Source: an uncultured Alphaproteobacteria bacterium
GTDB taxonomy: Bacteria > Pseudomonadota > Alphaproteobacteria > Caulobacterales > Aquidulcibacteraceae
Length of the DNA: 48,695 nucleotides
Reading direction: 5' to 3'
NCBI GenBank assembly: GCA_902826335.1
Contig: CADEEL010000005.1
Span: 64,488 to 113,182 of the forward strand
This document shows positions 25,760 to 34,408 of this stretch, piece by piece; positions within the stretch are counted from its first letter, which is position 1; the number at the start of each line of letters is the position of its first letter. Made by a program: the position numbers and the translations under genes. The notes below the pieces were generated by a model. The model was not told the origin of the DNA, ran no database searches, and was given only the letters and a program-made list of their open reading frames with translations.

Positions 25760-26863
25760 GCGGCGCGGCGGCGCCGCCAATTCCTCATCGACGATGGCCT
25801 TGAACGCGGCGCGAAAGCGCGCGGCGGAAAACGTTTCGGCATGGCCGCGAATGCGCGCGGGATCGAATTGGCCTGGCGAGGCTTCGAACACGTCGATCGC
25901 GGCCCGCAGCGCCGCCGGCGTACGCTCATTGAAAAAGAGGCCGGTCACGTTCGGCTTGACGCTGTCGAGCGCGCCGCCCGAACCCAGCGCGATGACTGGC
26001 CGGCCCGCCGCCATCGCCTCGACCGGCACGATGCCGAAATCCTCCTCACCCGGAAAGATCAGCGCACGGCACTGTGCGTAAAGCGCGGCAAGCCGATCGG
26101 CGGAGACGCGGCCGAGAAATTTTACGTTCGGCGGCGCACGCCGCTCCAGCGCGACGCGGCCTTCGCCCTCCCCGGCGATGAGCAGCGTGCGTCCGCTATC
26201 GCGGAAGGCGTCGATCGCAAGATCCGCGCGCTTATAGGCGACAAGCTCGCCCACGAAGAGGTAGTCGCGGTGCGGCCCGGGCGCGGGCGCGAACGCCTCC
26301 ATATCAACCGGCGGATGGACGATGTCGGCCGGGCGCGCCCAATAGCGACCGATCCGCGCGGCGACGAACGCGGAATTGGCGATGAAGCGGTCGCAGCGCG
26401 CCGCGCTGGTCACGTCCCATTGGCGCAAGCGATGCGCGACCCGCGAGAACACCGCGCGCGCCACGGGATTCAAGGTGCGCGCGTAATCATGGTAGTGATC
26501 CCAGATGTAACGCATCGGAGAATGGCAATAGCAGACATGACGGGCTAACGGGCCCGGGATAATCCCCTTCGCCGGCCCGGACTCGCTAGAGACAATGAGA
26601 TCGTAGCCAGACAGATCAAGTTCCTCGAGCGCGCGCGGCATGAAGCCCAGATATTTCTGATACTGCGCGCGGGCGAACGGCATGCGGGCGATGAACGTGG
26701 TCTTAACCGTATGCGCCCGTATCGTTTCACTGACGGCGCCTGGATCGAAGACATGCGTAAAGATGTCTGCTTGCGGATAGAGGCGGCATATCTCCTCCAG
26801 GACGCGCTCGCCCCCGCGCATACCGACCAGCCAATAATGCACGATGGCGACGCGCACGTTCAT
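25730..26863 (-). CDS. Glycosyltransferase family 4 (2)
   Basis: The 377-residue GT-B enzyme starts VRVAIVHYWLVGMRGGERVLEEI, the usual GGxE acceptor-domain opening, continues with CYCHSPMRYIWDHYHDY, and has the donor-domain motifs DYLFVGELVAYKRADLAI and FPGEEDFGIVPVEAMAAGRPVIA with the E-x7-E pair. It closely follows the mannosyl/rhamnosyl-type GT4 pattern, which would suit the GDP-mannose genes at the right end of the locus, but the donor is not proven. The ATG at 26863 has GCGGGAG upstream. Its 3' end overlaps the flippase gene. Confidence 0.92.
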   Translation of the reverse strand: MNVRVAIVHYWLVGMRGGERVLEEICRLYPQADIFTHVFDPGAVSETIRAHTVKTTFIARMPFARAQYQKYLGFMPRALEELDLSGYDLIVSSESGPAKGIIPGPLARHVCYCHSPMRYIWDHYHDYARTLNPVARAVFSRVAHRLRQWDVTSAARCDRFIANSAFVAARIGRYWARPADIVHPPVDMEAFAPAPGPHRDYLFVGELVAYKRADLAIDAFRDSGRTLLIAGEGEGRVALERRAPPNVKFLGRVSADRLAALYAQCRALIFPGEEDFGIVPVEAMAAGRPVIALGSGGALDSVKPNVTGLFFNERTPAALRAAIDVFEASPGQFDPARIRGHAETFSAARFRAAFKAIVDEELAAPPRRSCAERGAPQ

Positions 26864-27132
26864 CTCCCGCCCGGCGCTGACGAAGGCGCCGATTCACGTC
26901 CGCATAAACCGATTGGCGGGCCGCGTACACGCCGGGCTCCAGCGCACGCGCCCTTGAGTCTGGATCGGGTTCGCCGGCGCCCTGGCGTTAAGCATGGCTG
27001 ACGCGTGGTCCGGCGCCGCCAATTGGGCGGCCGAAGCGCAGTCACGCGGCATGGTTCTGGAATGGTTGCGGCGGACATGGCAAGCATGAGGCCTACAAGC
27101 TTATTTTGCGCCGGACGTGGCAAGGAGAGGCC

Positions 27133-28008
27133 GTGCACATAGCAGCATTGACCGCGACGCTGGGGCGACCGACCGAATCGGGCGAATTGCTCGCCGATTT
27201 GCATGCGCAAACACGGCCGCCGGATGAGATTGTGTTCTCCATCATTTCGGACGAGGACGCACCAACGGCGCCGACACGGGCGTCGGCGTCCATCATCATG
27301 AGCCCCCGCAAGGGCTCGTGCGCGCAGCGCAATGTCGCGCTGGATCACGTCGCGGGCCGGGCCGACATCGTTATTTTCTTCGATGACGATTTCGTGCCCG
27401 CGCCAAATTATGTCGAAATGGTCGAACGCGCCTTCGCCGATGATCCAAGTCTCGTCGGCGTCACCGGCGGCGTGATCGCGGATGGCATAACCGGCCCGGG
27501 CTATTCGCGTTCGGAATCACTCGCCTTTTTGGCGGCCGACCAATTCGGCGCGCGCAGCGGTCAGGCGGATGCGCGGCCGTGTCGCTCTCTTTATGGGTGC
27601 AATATGGCGGTGCGCATGTCGGCGGTCGGCGCATTGCGCTTTGATGAGCGCCTGCCGCTCTATGGCTGGCTCGAGGATTTCGATTTCACCTACCAGCTTG
27701 GGCGACTAGGGCGCCTCGCCAAGCTGAACACCGCGCGCGGCGTTCATCGCGGCGTTAAGAGGGCGCGGACCACGGGCGTTCGCTTCGGTTATTCGCAGAT
27801 CGCGAACCCCATTTACCTCCTACACAAGAGAACCGCGCCGGCAAGCGCCATGCTCGCCAACATCGCGCGCAACTTGGCGGCCAATCACGCGCGCGCCCTG
27901 GCGCCGGAGCCGTTCGTGGACCGGCTTGGCCGCGTCCGCGGCAATTGGCTCGGCATTATGGATGCGCTGCGCGGCCGCATTCGCCCAGAGCGGATTACGG
28001 AGCTTTAG
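27133..28008 (+). CDS. Glycosyltransferase family 2 (2)
   Basis: The 291-residue GT-A enzyme begins HIAALTATLGRPTESGELLADL, carries VIFFDDDFVPAPNYVEMVE as the metal-binding region, SLYGCNMAVRMSAVGALRFDE, and the acceptor-side LYGWLEDFDFTYQL with the catalytic ED pair. The start is a GTG at 27133 directly after AAGGAGAGG, a clear ribosome-binding site; an in-frame codon at 27106 is not supported. A 270-base divergent region separates it from the GT4 gene on the left. Its stop overlaps the convergent initiating-transferase gene by four bases. Confidence 0.9.
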   Translation: MHIAALTATLGRPTESGELLADLHAQTRPPDEIVFSIISDEDAPTAPTRASASIIMSPRKGSCAQRNVALDHVAGRADIVIFFDDDFVPAPNYVEMVERAFADDPSLVGVTGGVIADGITGPGYSRSESLAFLAADQFGARSGQADARPCRSLYGCNMAVRMSAVGALRFDERLPLYGWLEDFDFTYQLGRLGRLAKLNTARGVHRGVKRARTTGVRFGYSQIANPIYLLHKRTAPASAMLANIARNLAANHARALAPEPFVDRLGRVRGNWLGIMDALRGRIRPERITEL

Positions 28009-29498
28009 GCCGCGCCACGACGCGCCAACACAGCTGGGATCGTGCGCAGTAGGATCGCGATATCGTACCAGGTCGACCAATTGCGGACGTACCAGACATC
28101 GAGATGCACACGGCGACCATAGGTCGTCGAGCTGCGGCCGCTCACCTGCCACAGGCCCGTAATCCCGGGACGCGTCTGTAGATAGAAGTGTGCGCTCTCT
28201 CCGTAGTGAGTCTCCAATTCGCTCTCCACGATCGGGCGCGGGCCAACCAGACTCATGTCTCCGCGCAACACGTTGAAGAGTTGCGGCAGCTCATCGAGGC
28301 TCGTCGTGCGCAAGAAGCGGCCGATTGGTGTGACGCGCGGGTCGTTGGTTAATTTGTGCGCGCGACGCCACTCTTCCGCCGCCGCCGGGTCACACGCCAA
28401 TAGCGCCTCAAGCAGGCTCTTGGCGTTCGGCGCCATCGTTCGGAACTTCAAACAGCCGAAGGGCTTGCGATTTCGCCCGACACGCTCATGCGCGAACAGG
28501 ATCGGTCCGCCGTCGAGCTTCACCAACGCCGCGCACACAAGCAGGAGCGGGGCGAGGAAAACCAGCAGCGACGCAGACACGACGACATCAAAGGCGCGCT
28601 TCACGAATTGAGTGAAGGGCATATCGAGATTGTGCCGCATCTTCAGCATCGAAATATCAGAACTGAGGAAGTGTTGCACTTCCAAGCCGAACACCGGCAC
28701 CTCGCGGAACGGCAGGACGAGGGAGAATTCCGCGCCCACGCGCGAGAGATGGCGCGCGAGATGGGCGAAATCGGCCATTTCCTCCGACTCTGGAGCAAGA
28801 ATGACGAAACAGTTCACATGATCGAACAACAGCGGGTCGACGATGGCGACCACCTTTCCATCCGCGCCGGTCGCCCGCAGGAAGCGCCGCGCCGTGACGA
28901 TGCCGCGAACTTGCAGTCCCAGCTCCGGCGCCAAGCTCAACGCCTCGATCACCTCATCGGCGCGCGCCTTTTCTCCAACGACGATGGTCGGCAGACGCCA
29001 CAATCCGAGATGGTCAAGCGCGCGCCGTGCTAAGGCGCGGCCCGCCAACACGCCGACTGGCGCGAACGCCCAGCCCAGCAATAACCAGGACCGCGACAGG
29101 CTCTCGCGCGTTACATATTGGATGAACGCATCCGCAAGCAGAAGCATCACGCACGTCGCCACAACATGTTTCATTTCGATCCAGAAGGGCAGCCTGGAGC
29201 GATAATGACCGTTCGCCGCGAACGCGCAGAGCGCGGCGGCGAACAGGAAGGTGAGCGTCGCGGCGCGTTGCTCGATCGCCGCGTCCGCGGCCAGCATGAA
29301 CTCGCGGTTTGTCAGCACGGGGCTTAGCCAGGCTGCTGTCGCGAACGCGCAGATCGAGACCAGGGCGAGGCTGGCCGCGTCCATTAGGGGTGTTAACCAT
29401 TGATCGACGCGGCTACGACGCACGCGCGGCGCGGCTGCGTCGAGCGCGACCACGCCGGATCGGCCGCCGAACGACGACGACTTGGAATGCTTATTCAC
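28005..29498 (-). CDS. Polyprenyl-phosphate sugar-phosphate transferase (initiating glycosyltransferase, WbaP/HfsE-type)
   Basis: Starts repeat-unit assembly by moving a hexose-1-phosphate to undecaprenyl phosphate. The 497-residue protein has four or five N-terminal membrane helices, a soluble middle domain (VVGEKARADEVIEAL, FVILAPESEEMADF), then the catalytic bacterial sugar transferase domain. That domain has KRAFDVVVSASLLVFLAPLL, FAHERVGRNRKPFGCLKFRTM, TTSLDELPQLFNVLRGDMSL, VGPRPI and RPGITGLWQVSGRSS. I use a GTG at 29498 preceded by GGGAAGGGG; a TTG at 29531 is in frame but less likely. It is convergent with the GT2 gene and divergent from the acyltransferase. Confidence 0.93.
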   Translation of the reverse strand: MNKHSKSSSFGGRSGVVALDAAAPRVRRSRVDQWLTPLMDAASLALVSICAFATAAWLSPVLTNREFMLAADAAIEQRAATLTFLFAAALCAFAANGHYRSRLPFWIEMKHVVATCVMLLLADAFIQYVTRESLSRSWLLLGWAFAPVGVLAGRALARRALDHLGLWRLPTIVVGEKARADEVIEALSLAPELGLQVRGIVTARRFLRATGADGKVVAIVDPLLFDHVNCFVILAPESEEMADFAHLARHLSRVGAEFSLVLPFREVPVFGLEVQHFLSSDISMLKMRHNLDMPFTQFVKRAFDVVVSASLLVFLAPLLLVCAALVKLDGGPILFAHERVGRNRKPFGCLKFRTMAPNAKSLLEALLACDPAAAEEWRRAHKLTNDPRVTPIGRFLRTTSLDELPQLFNVLRGDMSLVGPRPIVESELETHYGESAHFYLQTRPGITGLWQVSGRSSTTYGRRVHLDVWYVRNWSTWYDIAILLRTIPAVLARRGAA

Positions 29499-29876
29499 CA
29501 ATGCCCCTTCCCTGCACCCGTTCCAGGACAACGAGTCCAGCGCACCCTCGCAAGCGCCGGGCCATGCTCCTCACCGCCGGTCTGTCAGACAGCGACTAGC
29601 GCATGTTTTTAACGGAATTTATACCATTTTGTCACGATTAGCTGAGTGGCGAATCTGACTTCGCGCTCTTGATGTGCGGTCAGTGCGGCAAATCGGTCGC
29701 AGATCGGCGCGGAGCCGCCGGGCGAGGCGCGACGCGCCCCCGACCCTCTCCACTCGAATTCGCGCGGCTCGCGAAAAGTCCTGGCGATGCGCCCGGTGCG
29801 CAGAAGCCGATGGAGCGGGCGGATCGATCGGTTATGGTTCTGGCCGGCGTGCGGAGCGCGGGGGTCTAGTGGCGCG
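29499..29876. other. Divergent intergenic region between initiating transferase and acyltransferase
   Basis: About 380 bp with no supported gene. It includes a distinctly AT-rich stretch (about 29603-29645, with TTTTTAACGGAATTTATACC), the natural place for the leftward promoter of the initiating transferase. The remainder is GC-rich and featureless to the eye. Confidence 0.55.
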
Positions 29877-31022
29877 ATGCGCGAGCGGCGGCAGTACCTG
29901 TCCTTGGACTATATCCGTTTTCTCGCGGCGTTCGCCGTAATGGCATATCATTACGGTCACCACTCCTGGCACGCCCCGGAGGGCGCGTTCGGCATCCGCG
30001 CCGCCATCGGCGCGCCCGTTCGCTTTGAAGCGCTCGGGCCGTGGACGTCGCTCGGCTTTCTTGGGGTCGAGGTGTTCTTCCTGATTTCAGGCTTCGTCAT
30101 CGCCCTCTCGGCCGAGGGGCGCAGCGCGTTCGAGTTCTTTCGCGCCCGCGCGGTTCGTCTGCTGCCGGCCTATTGGTCCTTCGTGCTATTGTGCCTGTTC
30201 GTGACCCTCGCTTATGTTGAGGGTCATAATAGCGAGATCATAGAACGCTTCGCGCGCTCCATCGTGATGTTTCCGCAAGGCCCTTGGCTTGACGGCATTT
30301 ACTGGACTTTGATTGTCGAGATCATATTCTACATTTTTATATTTACTTTGTTGCTTGCAAATACATTTAACCGCATTGAGTCCGCAGCATTCACTTGGTC
30401 CATTATTTGCTTTGTTCTATTGAGTGTCGCGCTCGCGACGCGTCTAGTGGGCGCAACGCCGCCAGCGCTCATATCGCTGGCGGCTTTTGTTGACAGCTAT
30501 GCCAGCCGTCCCCTGCTCATCAGCACCGGCCCTTTCTTCGCGCTTGGCGTCGCGGTCTATGGATTGGTGCGGCGCGGCGCGACGCCCTGGCGCCTCGCAT
30601 TTGCCGCGGTCGCGGCCGCCGGCGGGGGCATAGCCGTATTCTTCACTTCGGGCAGCCTCGGCGGCGTGGGCGTCTGGGCGCTCGCCACGGGCGGCACAAT
30701 TTGGCTTATTTTTTTCGAGGCGGGGCGCGCCGTGCGGCCCGTCGCGCCCGGGCTGGCGCGCTTTGCGCGCGTCATCGGCCTCGCCGCCTATCCGCTTTAT
30801 CTTGTCCATAACATCATCGGCGCGTGGGTGCTCGGGCGGCTGATCACGTTCGGCTGGACCCCATACCCGGCGCTGATCGGGGCGGCGGCCTTCAGCATCG
30901 GACTCAGTCTGGCGTTCGCCGCCTTTGTCGAACCCGGGCTGCAGCGCAACCTCAGGAGGGGTATCGACGGAGCGCACACGCGCGTGCAAACTTTCTTGGC
31001 GACGGTGAGTCGCCAGAGGTGA
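29877..31022 (+). CDS. Acyltransferase family 3 (polysaccharide O-acetyltransferase-like)
   Basis: The 381-residue membrane protein has about ten helices and the AT3 hallmarks: YLSLDYIRFLAAFAVMAYHYGHH (with the H-Y-H region of motif HXXH type), FLGVEVFFLISGFVIALS, SAFEFFRARAVRLLPAYW, and LYLVHNIIGAW late. Such proteins O-acetylate surface sugars at the periplasmic face. The ATG at 29877 directly precedes the conserved start; longer in-frame reading is Arg/Trp-rich and unlike a protein. A stretch inside the gene (about 30310-30425) is far more AT-rich than its surroundings while remaining in frame. Confidence 0.9.
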   Translation: MRERRQYLSLDYIRFLAAFAVMAYHYGHHSWHAPEGAFGIRAAIGAPVRFEALGPWTSLGFLGVEVFFLISGFVIALSAEGRSAFEFFRARAVRLLPAYWSFVLLCLFVTLAYVEGHNSEIIERFARSIVMFPQGPWLDGIYWTLIVEIIFYIFIFTLLLANTFNRIESAAFTWSIICFVLLSVALATRLVGATPPALISLAAFVDSYASRPLLISTGPFFALGVAVYGLVRRGATPWRLAFAAVAAAGGGIAVFFTSGSLGGVGVWALATGGTIWLIFFEAGRAVRPVAPGLARFARVIGLAAYPLYLVHNIIGAWVLGRLITFGWTPYPALIGAAAFSIGLSLAFAAFVEPGLQRNLRRGIDGAHTRVQTFLATVSRQR

Positions 31023-31095
31023 CGCGCGGCGAGCAATCGCCATTAGGACTTCATCAAGGTTCGGCTGCGACGTTCGACGCAGATTGGATGGATTG

Positions 31096-31341
31096 ATGGC
31101 GAACATCACCTATCTTTCGGCCGTCCCGATGCGGAATACGTCCGCGCGAACGCGCCGTAGCGGCGATGCGGATTCCGGGGCCGCGATTGCGACGAAGTCG
31201 CGCATTGTCGCGGTTGAGCGAGTGGCGGCGCGGCCGATAGGCGATGGACGCTGGCCTCTCGCGGCGCGCCTCGTTCTCATCGTCGGCGCGCCGATCCTTC
31301 TCTGGGCGCTCATATTTCAGGCGATCTCCAGCCTGACCTAG
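31096..31341 (+). CDS. Small putative membrane protein, unrecognised
   Basis: This 81-residue reading frame follows the acyltransferase on the same strand after a 73-base gap. It has a polar, Arg-rich N-terminal two-thirds and one clear C-terminal membrane helix (LVLIVGAPILLWALIFQAI). I do not recognise a family. The start is the ATG at 31096; a TTG at 31084 is in frame. Length, the single membrane segment and the absence of any other gene on this stretch support coding, but the ribosome-binding site is weak. Confidence 0.45.
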   Translation: MANITYLSAVPMRNTSARTRRSGDADSGAAIATKSRIVAVERVAARPIGDGRWPLAARLVLIVGAPILLWALIFQAISSLT

Positions 31342-31501
31342 CGGAGCAAATTTGACATTCGAGTTCAGATTGCGGCCAGTCTCGCGCTCAATTGGCAAGC
31401 TCAAAAGCATCATTGGAATGTTATAATTGCGCGTGGCCCTGATCATTTCAGCATTGGTTGGGCGAGCGTCGGAATCGAACCGCTAGATTCGCCTCCTCAA
31501 C

Positions 31502-33700
31502 TCAGGCCGTGTAATAGCCCTGCATCTTATAACCATAGCCGGGCACACGCGTATCGACGTGATTGACGACGACGCCTACGTTCTTTGCGCCGCTGTCTTG
31601 TGTCTGCTGCAATGCAAAGCGAACGGTGCGGATCGGCGTTTTCTCCCAACGCGCGACCATGATGTTGGCGTCGGCCATCGCACACAAAATGCGTGTTTCC
31701 GCAACCGCCAGCACCGGCGCGCAATCCAGAACGATGAGATCATAGGCGCCGCGCAATTCAGTGAGTAGATTGCGCATCGCGCCCGAACCGAACACGTCCC
31801 GCGGCGTGAAGGCCGCATCCTTCAACGGCAACAAGTTCATGCCGCTCGCCTCATCGACATAGATGGCGCGGCGCCAGTCCGCCTCCCCGGTCAACACCTG
31901 TAGCAGGCCCAGCGGCGGCTCAAGACCAAGCACATCCTTCAAGGACCGGCGACGCAGGTCGCAATCGATAAGCAGCGTGCGCTGGCCCGACAACGCCGCG
32001 ACGCGCGCATAGCACAATGAAATTGTGGTCTTGCCCTCGTCCGGCAGAGCCGATGTCACGGACACGACTTGGGCGCCCTCATCCAGGCGTCCATAGCGAA
32101 TGGAAGTGCGCAAAATGCGCAACGCCTCGGTGAACGCCGACATCTGGCGTTCGATCAGGTAGCCCGCCGGGTGCTGGGAATTGGCTGGCAGGTTTTTAAG
32201 ATCATTGGCGCGCAGGCGTGGGATCATCGCCAGCGCGGGCAAGCCAATCCTGCGCTCTACGTCCTCGCCTGTACGGAACCCTTCGTCGAGCAACTCCGCG
32301 ACCAACGCCACCAAAAGGCCAAGCGCCAGTCCAACGCCAAGCGCCATGAGCAAGCCCAATCGCAGGTTCGGGGAACTGCGCTGTGTGGGAATTGTCGCAC
32401 GCGTGACGAATTGCGCCATCGTCGTGCGTAGTTCGCCCTGGTCGATCAATTCCTGGAAACGCTGCAGGAAGGACTCATAGACCGTGCGCGTGGCGGCGGC
32501 ATCGCGTTCCAGCTGACGCAATTGCACCGCCGTCGAGTTATTGCCTTCCAATTGGCCGCGTACTTCGTTCAGGTTTTCCTGCAAGGTCGCCAAGCGCGCG
32601 CGCGCGACATCGACATCATTACGCACGCTGGCTGAAACGCGGCTGATCTCGCTCTGTATCTGCCGCTCCACGTCGCGGCGCTCGGCGCGTACATTTTGCA
32701 CCGCGGGGTGGTTATCGAGATAACGTTGCTCCAAATCCGCTTGTCGCCGCGCGATATCGGCCTCTTGCGTGCGCAGGCGGACGATGCTCTCCGAATTGAT
32801 GACACCCGAGATCGAATCCAGAGATTGTCCGGCGCGCAGCACCTGCTCAACCTGACGCTGGCGCGCCGCCTTTTCGGCGAGGTCGGCTCGCGCGGCGAGC
32901 ACGGCCTCTTGCAACTCTGTCGTCTGCGTTTCCGTGAGCAGAGCGCCTTGAGACGACAATAGCCCATGCTGGATACGATACTGCTCCGCCGCGGCCTCCT
33001 TCTGCTGCAGATCGCGCTGCAATTCTCGCAGCCGCGAAGCGAGCCAGGTATTCGCTTGCGACGCCGTCTCGAACCGCGATTCAAGCTGATAGTCGAGAAA
33101 GAGCTCGATCAGTCGATTGGCCATTTGCGCCGCGCGCTCGGGATTTTCGGACGCAACCCGCACTTCAACCGCGAAATTCGCGGCGCGGCGATTCACGGAG
33201 ATAGCCCCGCGCACGCGATCGACAACCTCTTGGCGCATGCGTTGGCGCCGGCCCGCCTGCTCTCCCAAGCGCAGATAGCCCATTGCGTTCGATCCATCAC
33301 GCGGCAGCGCCGGATTCCACTCCGGATCGTTCACAAGGTTGAGCGCATCCACGAGGCGCCCGGCCAGCATCGGCGAGCGCAGAATCTCAATTTGGGAATC
33401 GACCAACGGAAAAGGCTGAGACTCCGGAAGCCCGCCGGCGCCCTGCTGGGAAGGAATGACCCGTTCCTGGCCCGGCGTGATCAGCACCAGGGCGGATGCG
33501 GTGAATTGCGGGCGCTGGAAGAGAAACACTGAAAAACAGACAACGGAGACCAGCAGCGACGTCGCCGCGATCATTTTCCAGCGTCGCGCCAACATGGCGA
33601 CGATTTCGTGCAGCCCGAATCCGCCGCTGTGGCCCGCAGGCTGTTCCGACGTTAGGACTTCTAGCTCGTCTTCAGGCTTGCGCAGCGCAATAAGGTTCAT
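31502..33700 (-). CDS. wzc: Polysaccharide copolymerase with BY-kinase domain (Wzc/GumC-ExoP type)
   Basis: Inner-membrane protein controlling chain length and export. The 732 residues hold an N-terminal membrane segment (about 43-63) and the Wzz-type periplasmic domain with long coiled-coil helices (about 200-430), then a second membrane segment near 445-465 after the proline-containing TIPTQRSSPN. The cytosolic tyrosine kinase has Walker A in SALPDEGKTTIS (lysine about residue 557), Walker A' LLIDCDLRR and Walker B LIVLDCAPV. It ends in a short tyrosine cluster, YGYKMQGYYTA, the autophosphorylation tail. No Wzb-type low-molecular-weight phosphatase is seen; a PPP-type phosphatase lies two genes upstream. 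No Shine-Dalgarno sequence is obvious before the ATG. Confidence 0.95.
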   Translation of the reverse strand: MNLIALRKPEDELEVLTSEQPAGHSGGFGLHEIVAMLARRWKMIAATSLLVSVVCFSVFLFQRPQFTASALVLITPGQERVIPSQQGAGGLPESQPFPLVDSQIEILRSPMLAGRLVDALNLVNDPEWNPALPRDGSNAMGYLRLGEQAGRRQRMRQEVVDRVRGAISVNRRAANFAVEVRVASENPERAAQMANRLIELFLDYQLESRFETASQANTWLASRLRELQRDLQQKEAAAEQYRIQHGLLSSQGALLTETQTTELQEAVLAARADLAEKAARQRQVEQVLRAGQSLDSISGVINSESIVRLRTQEADIARRQADLEQRYLDNHPAVQNVRAERRDVERQIQSEISRVSASVRNDVDVARARLATLQENLNEVRGQLEGNNSTAVQLRQLERDAAATRTVYESFLQRFQELIDQGELRTTMAQFVTRATIPTQRSSPNLRLGLLMALGVGLALGLLVALVAELLDEGFRTGEDVERRIGLPALAMIPRLRANDLKNLPANSQHPAGYLIERQMSAFTEALRILRTSIRYGRLDEGAQVVSVTSALPDEGKTTISLCYARVAALSGQRTLLIDCDLRRRSLKDVLGLEPPLGLLQVLTGEADWRRAIYVDEASGMNLLPLKDAAFTPRDVFGSGAMRNLLTELRGAYDLIVLDCAPVLAVAETRILCAMADANIMVARWEKTPIRTVRFALQQTQDSGAKNVGVVVNHVDTRVPGYGYKMQGYYTA

Positions 33701-33830
33701 CAGAGGTTAACCCCACGCAATCAAGCCGCCCATTCAAAGCGCGCTTCAGACGAAAAATGCAAGCAAGGACTCGGCCAAGCGCCGGTTTCGGCGGCCGCGC
33801 CTAAAATTCGGTTGATTTGCAGGCGTCTTG

Positions 33831-34325
33831 TCAGGAGCCGCGATAGAGCGGACCGCCATCTCCGCCCGGCACGCCCGTACCGCCAATGGTGGTTGGGTTT
33901 CCGTCCTCGCCGGCCGCTCGTCCCGCGAGTTGCGCGGAATCGCGCCAGCGCCCAAGGGCCGCCGCCACGGGCGCGCACACGCCCTGCTCTGAAGCCGCGA
34001 TTTGGAGCGCCGCGGCGACCGCGTCAAAATCCCAACCCGCCGTCACCCGCTCAAGCACAGCTTCAGCTTGGGGTTCGGCCGGACACCGGCTGTCACGGTA
34101 GAGCTCACTGCGGATGATGTGCGCCAAATGAGCCTGCGGCGGGGCATCACTTGGAGGCGGGGCCAGAGGCGTCGCAGCTGTCTCGTCTGGCGTATCCGCC
34201 GCCGCCTCAAGGCCGGCATTGCCCCCGCCCGTCACCGCATAGACCAAGCCGCCGAGCGCAATAGTGCCGGCGGGAGCGCCCACTAAGAAAAGCCCCAGGG
34301 CCGCAATGAGTGGCGCGATGCGCAT
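33831..34325 (-). CDS. Exported hypothetical protein between wzc and wza
   Basis: The 164-residue protein is not recognised. It has an N-terminal signal or membrane segment (IAPLIAALGLFLVGAPAGTIALGGL), a Pro/Ala linker, a helical core with RSELYRDSRCPAEPQAEAVLERV and a pair of cysteines (C in DSRCP and in EQGVCAP) that could form a disulfide, and a Gly-rich tail (GGTGVPGGDGG). The ATG at 34325 follows GGGAG; a longer in-frame version starting at 34376 spoils the signal. Sandwiched between export genes on the same strand, it is a candidate periplasmic accessory factor. Confidence 0.65.
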   Translation of the reverse strand: MRIAPLIAALGLFLVGAPAGTIALGGLVYAVTGGGNAGLEAAADTPDETAATPLAPPPSDAPPQAHLAHIIRSELYRDSRCPAEPQAEAVLERVTAGWDFDAVAAALQIAASEQGVCAPVAAALGRWRDSAQLAGRAAGEDGNPTTIGGTGVPGGDGGPLYRGS

Positions 34326-34344
34326 GGGCGCACTCTCCCAATTC

Positions 34345-34360
34345 TTAACAAACCATTTAC
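34345..34360. promoter_or_regulatory. Possible CtrA-type half-site pair
   Basis: TTAACAAACCATTTAC fits the CtrA pattern TTAA-N7-TTAA with one mismatch in the second half (TTTA). It lies 20-35 bases upstream of the exported hypothetical gene, between it and wza. CtrA regulates envelope and cell-cycle genes in many alphaproteobacteria; use here is inference, and an AT-rich match in intergenic DNA can arise by chance. Confidence 0.25.
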
Positions 34361-34408
34361 AGCCTCTCTTCTCCACAGGTCCAGCGAATTCAGCCCAGGA
34401 GGGGGTTG

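Noticed and set aside
28488..29033. 181-codon plus-strand frame opposite the initiating transferase
   Set aside because: It is fully contained in a gene with unmistakable sugar-transferase motifs; its Glu/Arg/His-rich content is a codon-bias artefact.
31455..31498. tRNA-like 3' end (GGTTCGATTCCG on the minus strand)
   Set aside because: The T-loop-like sequence is present, but the T-stem pairs only in part, no D-arm or anticodon arm fits, and there is no matching acceptor 5' strand.
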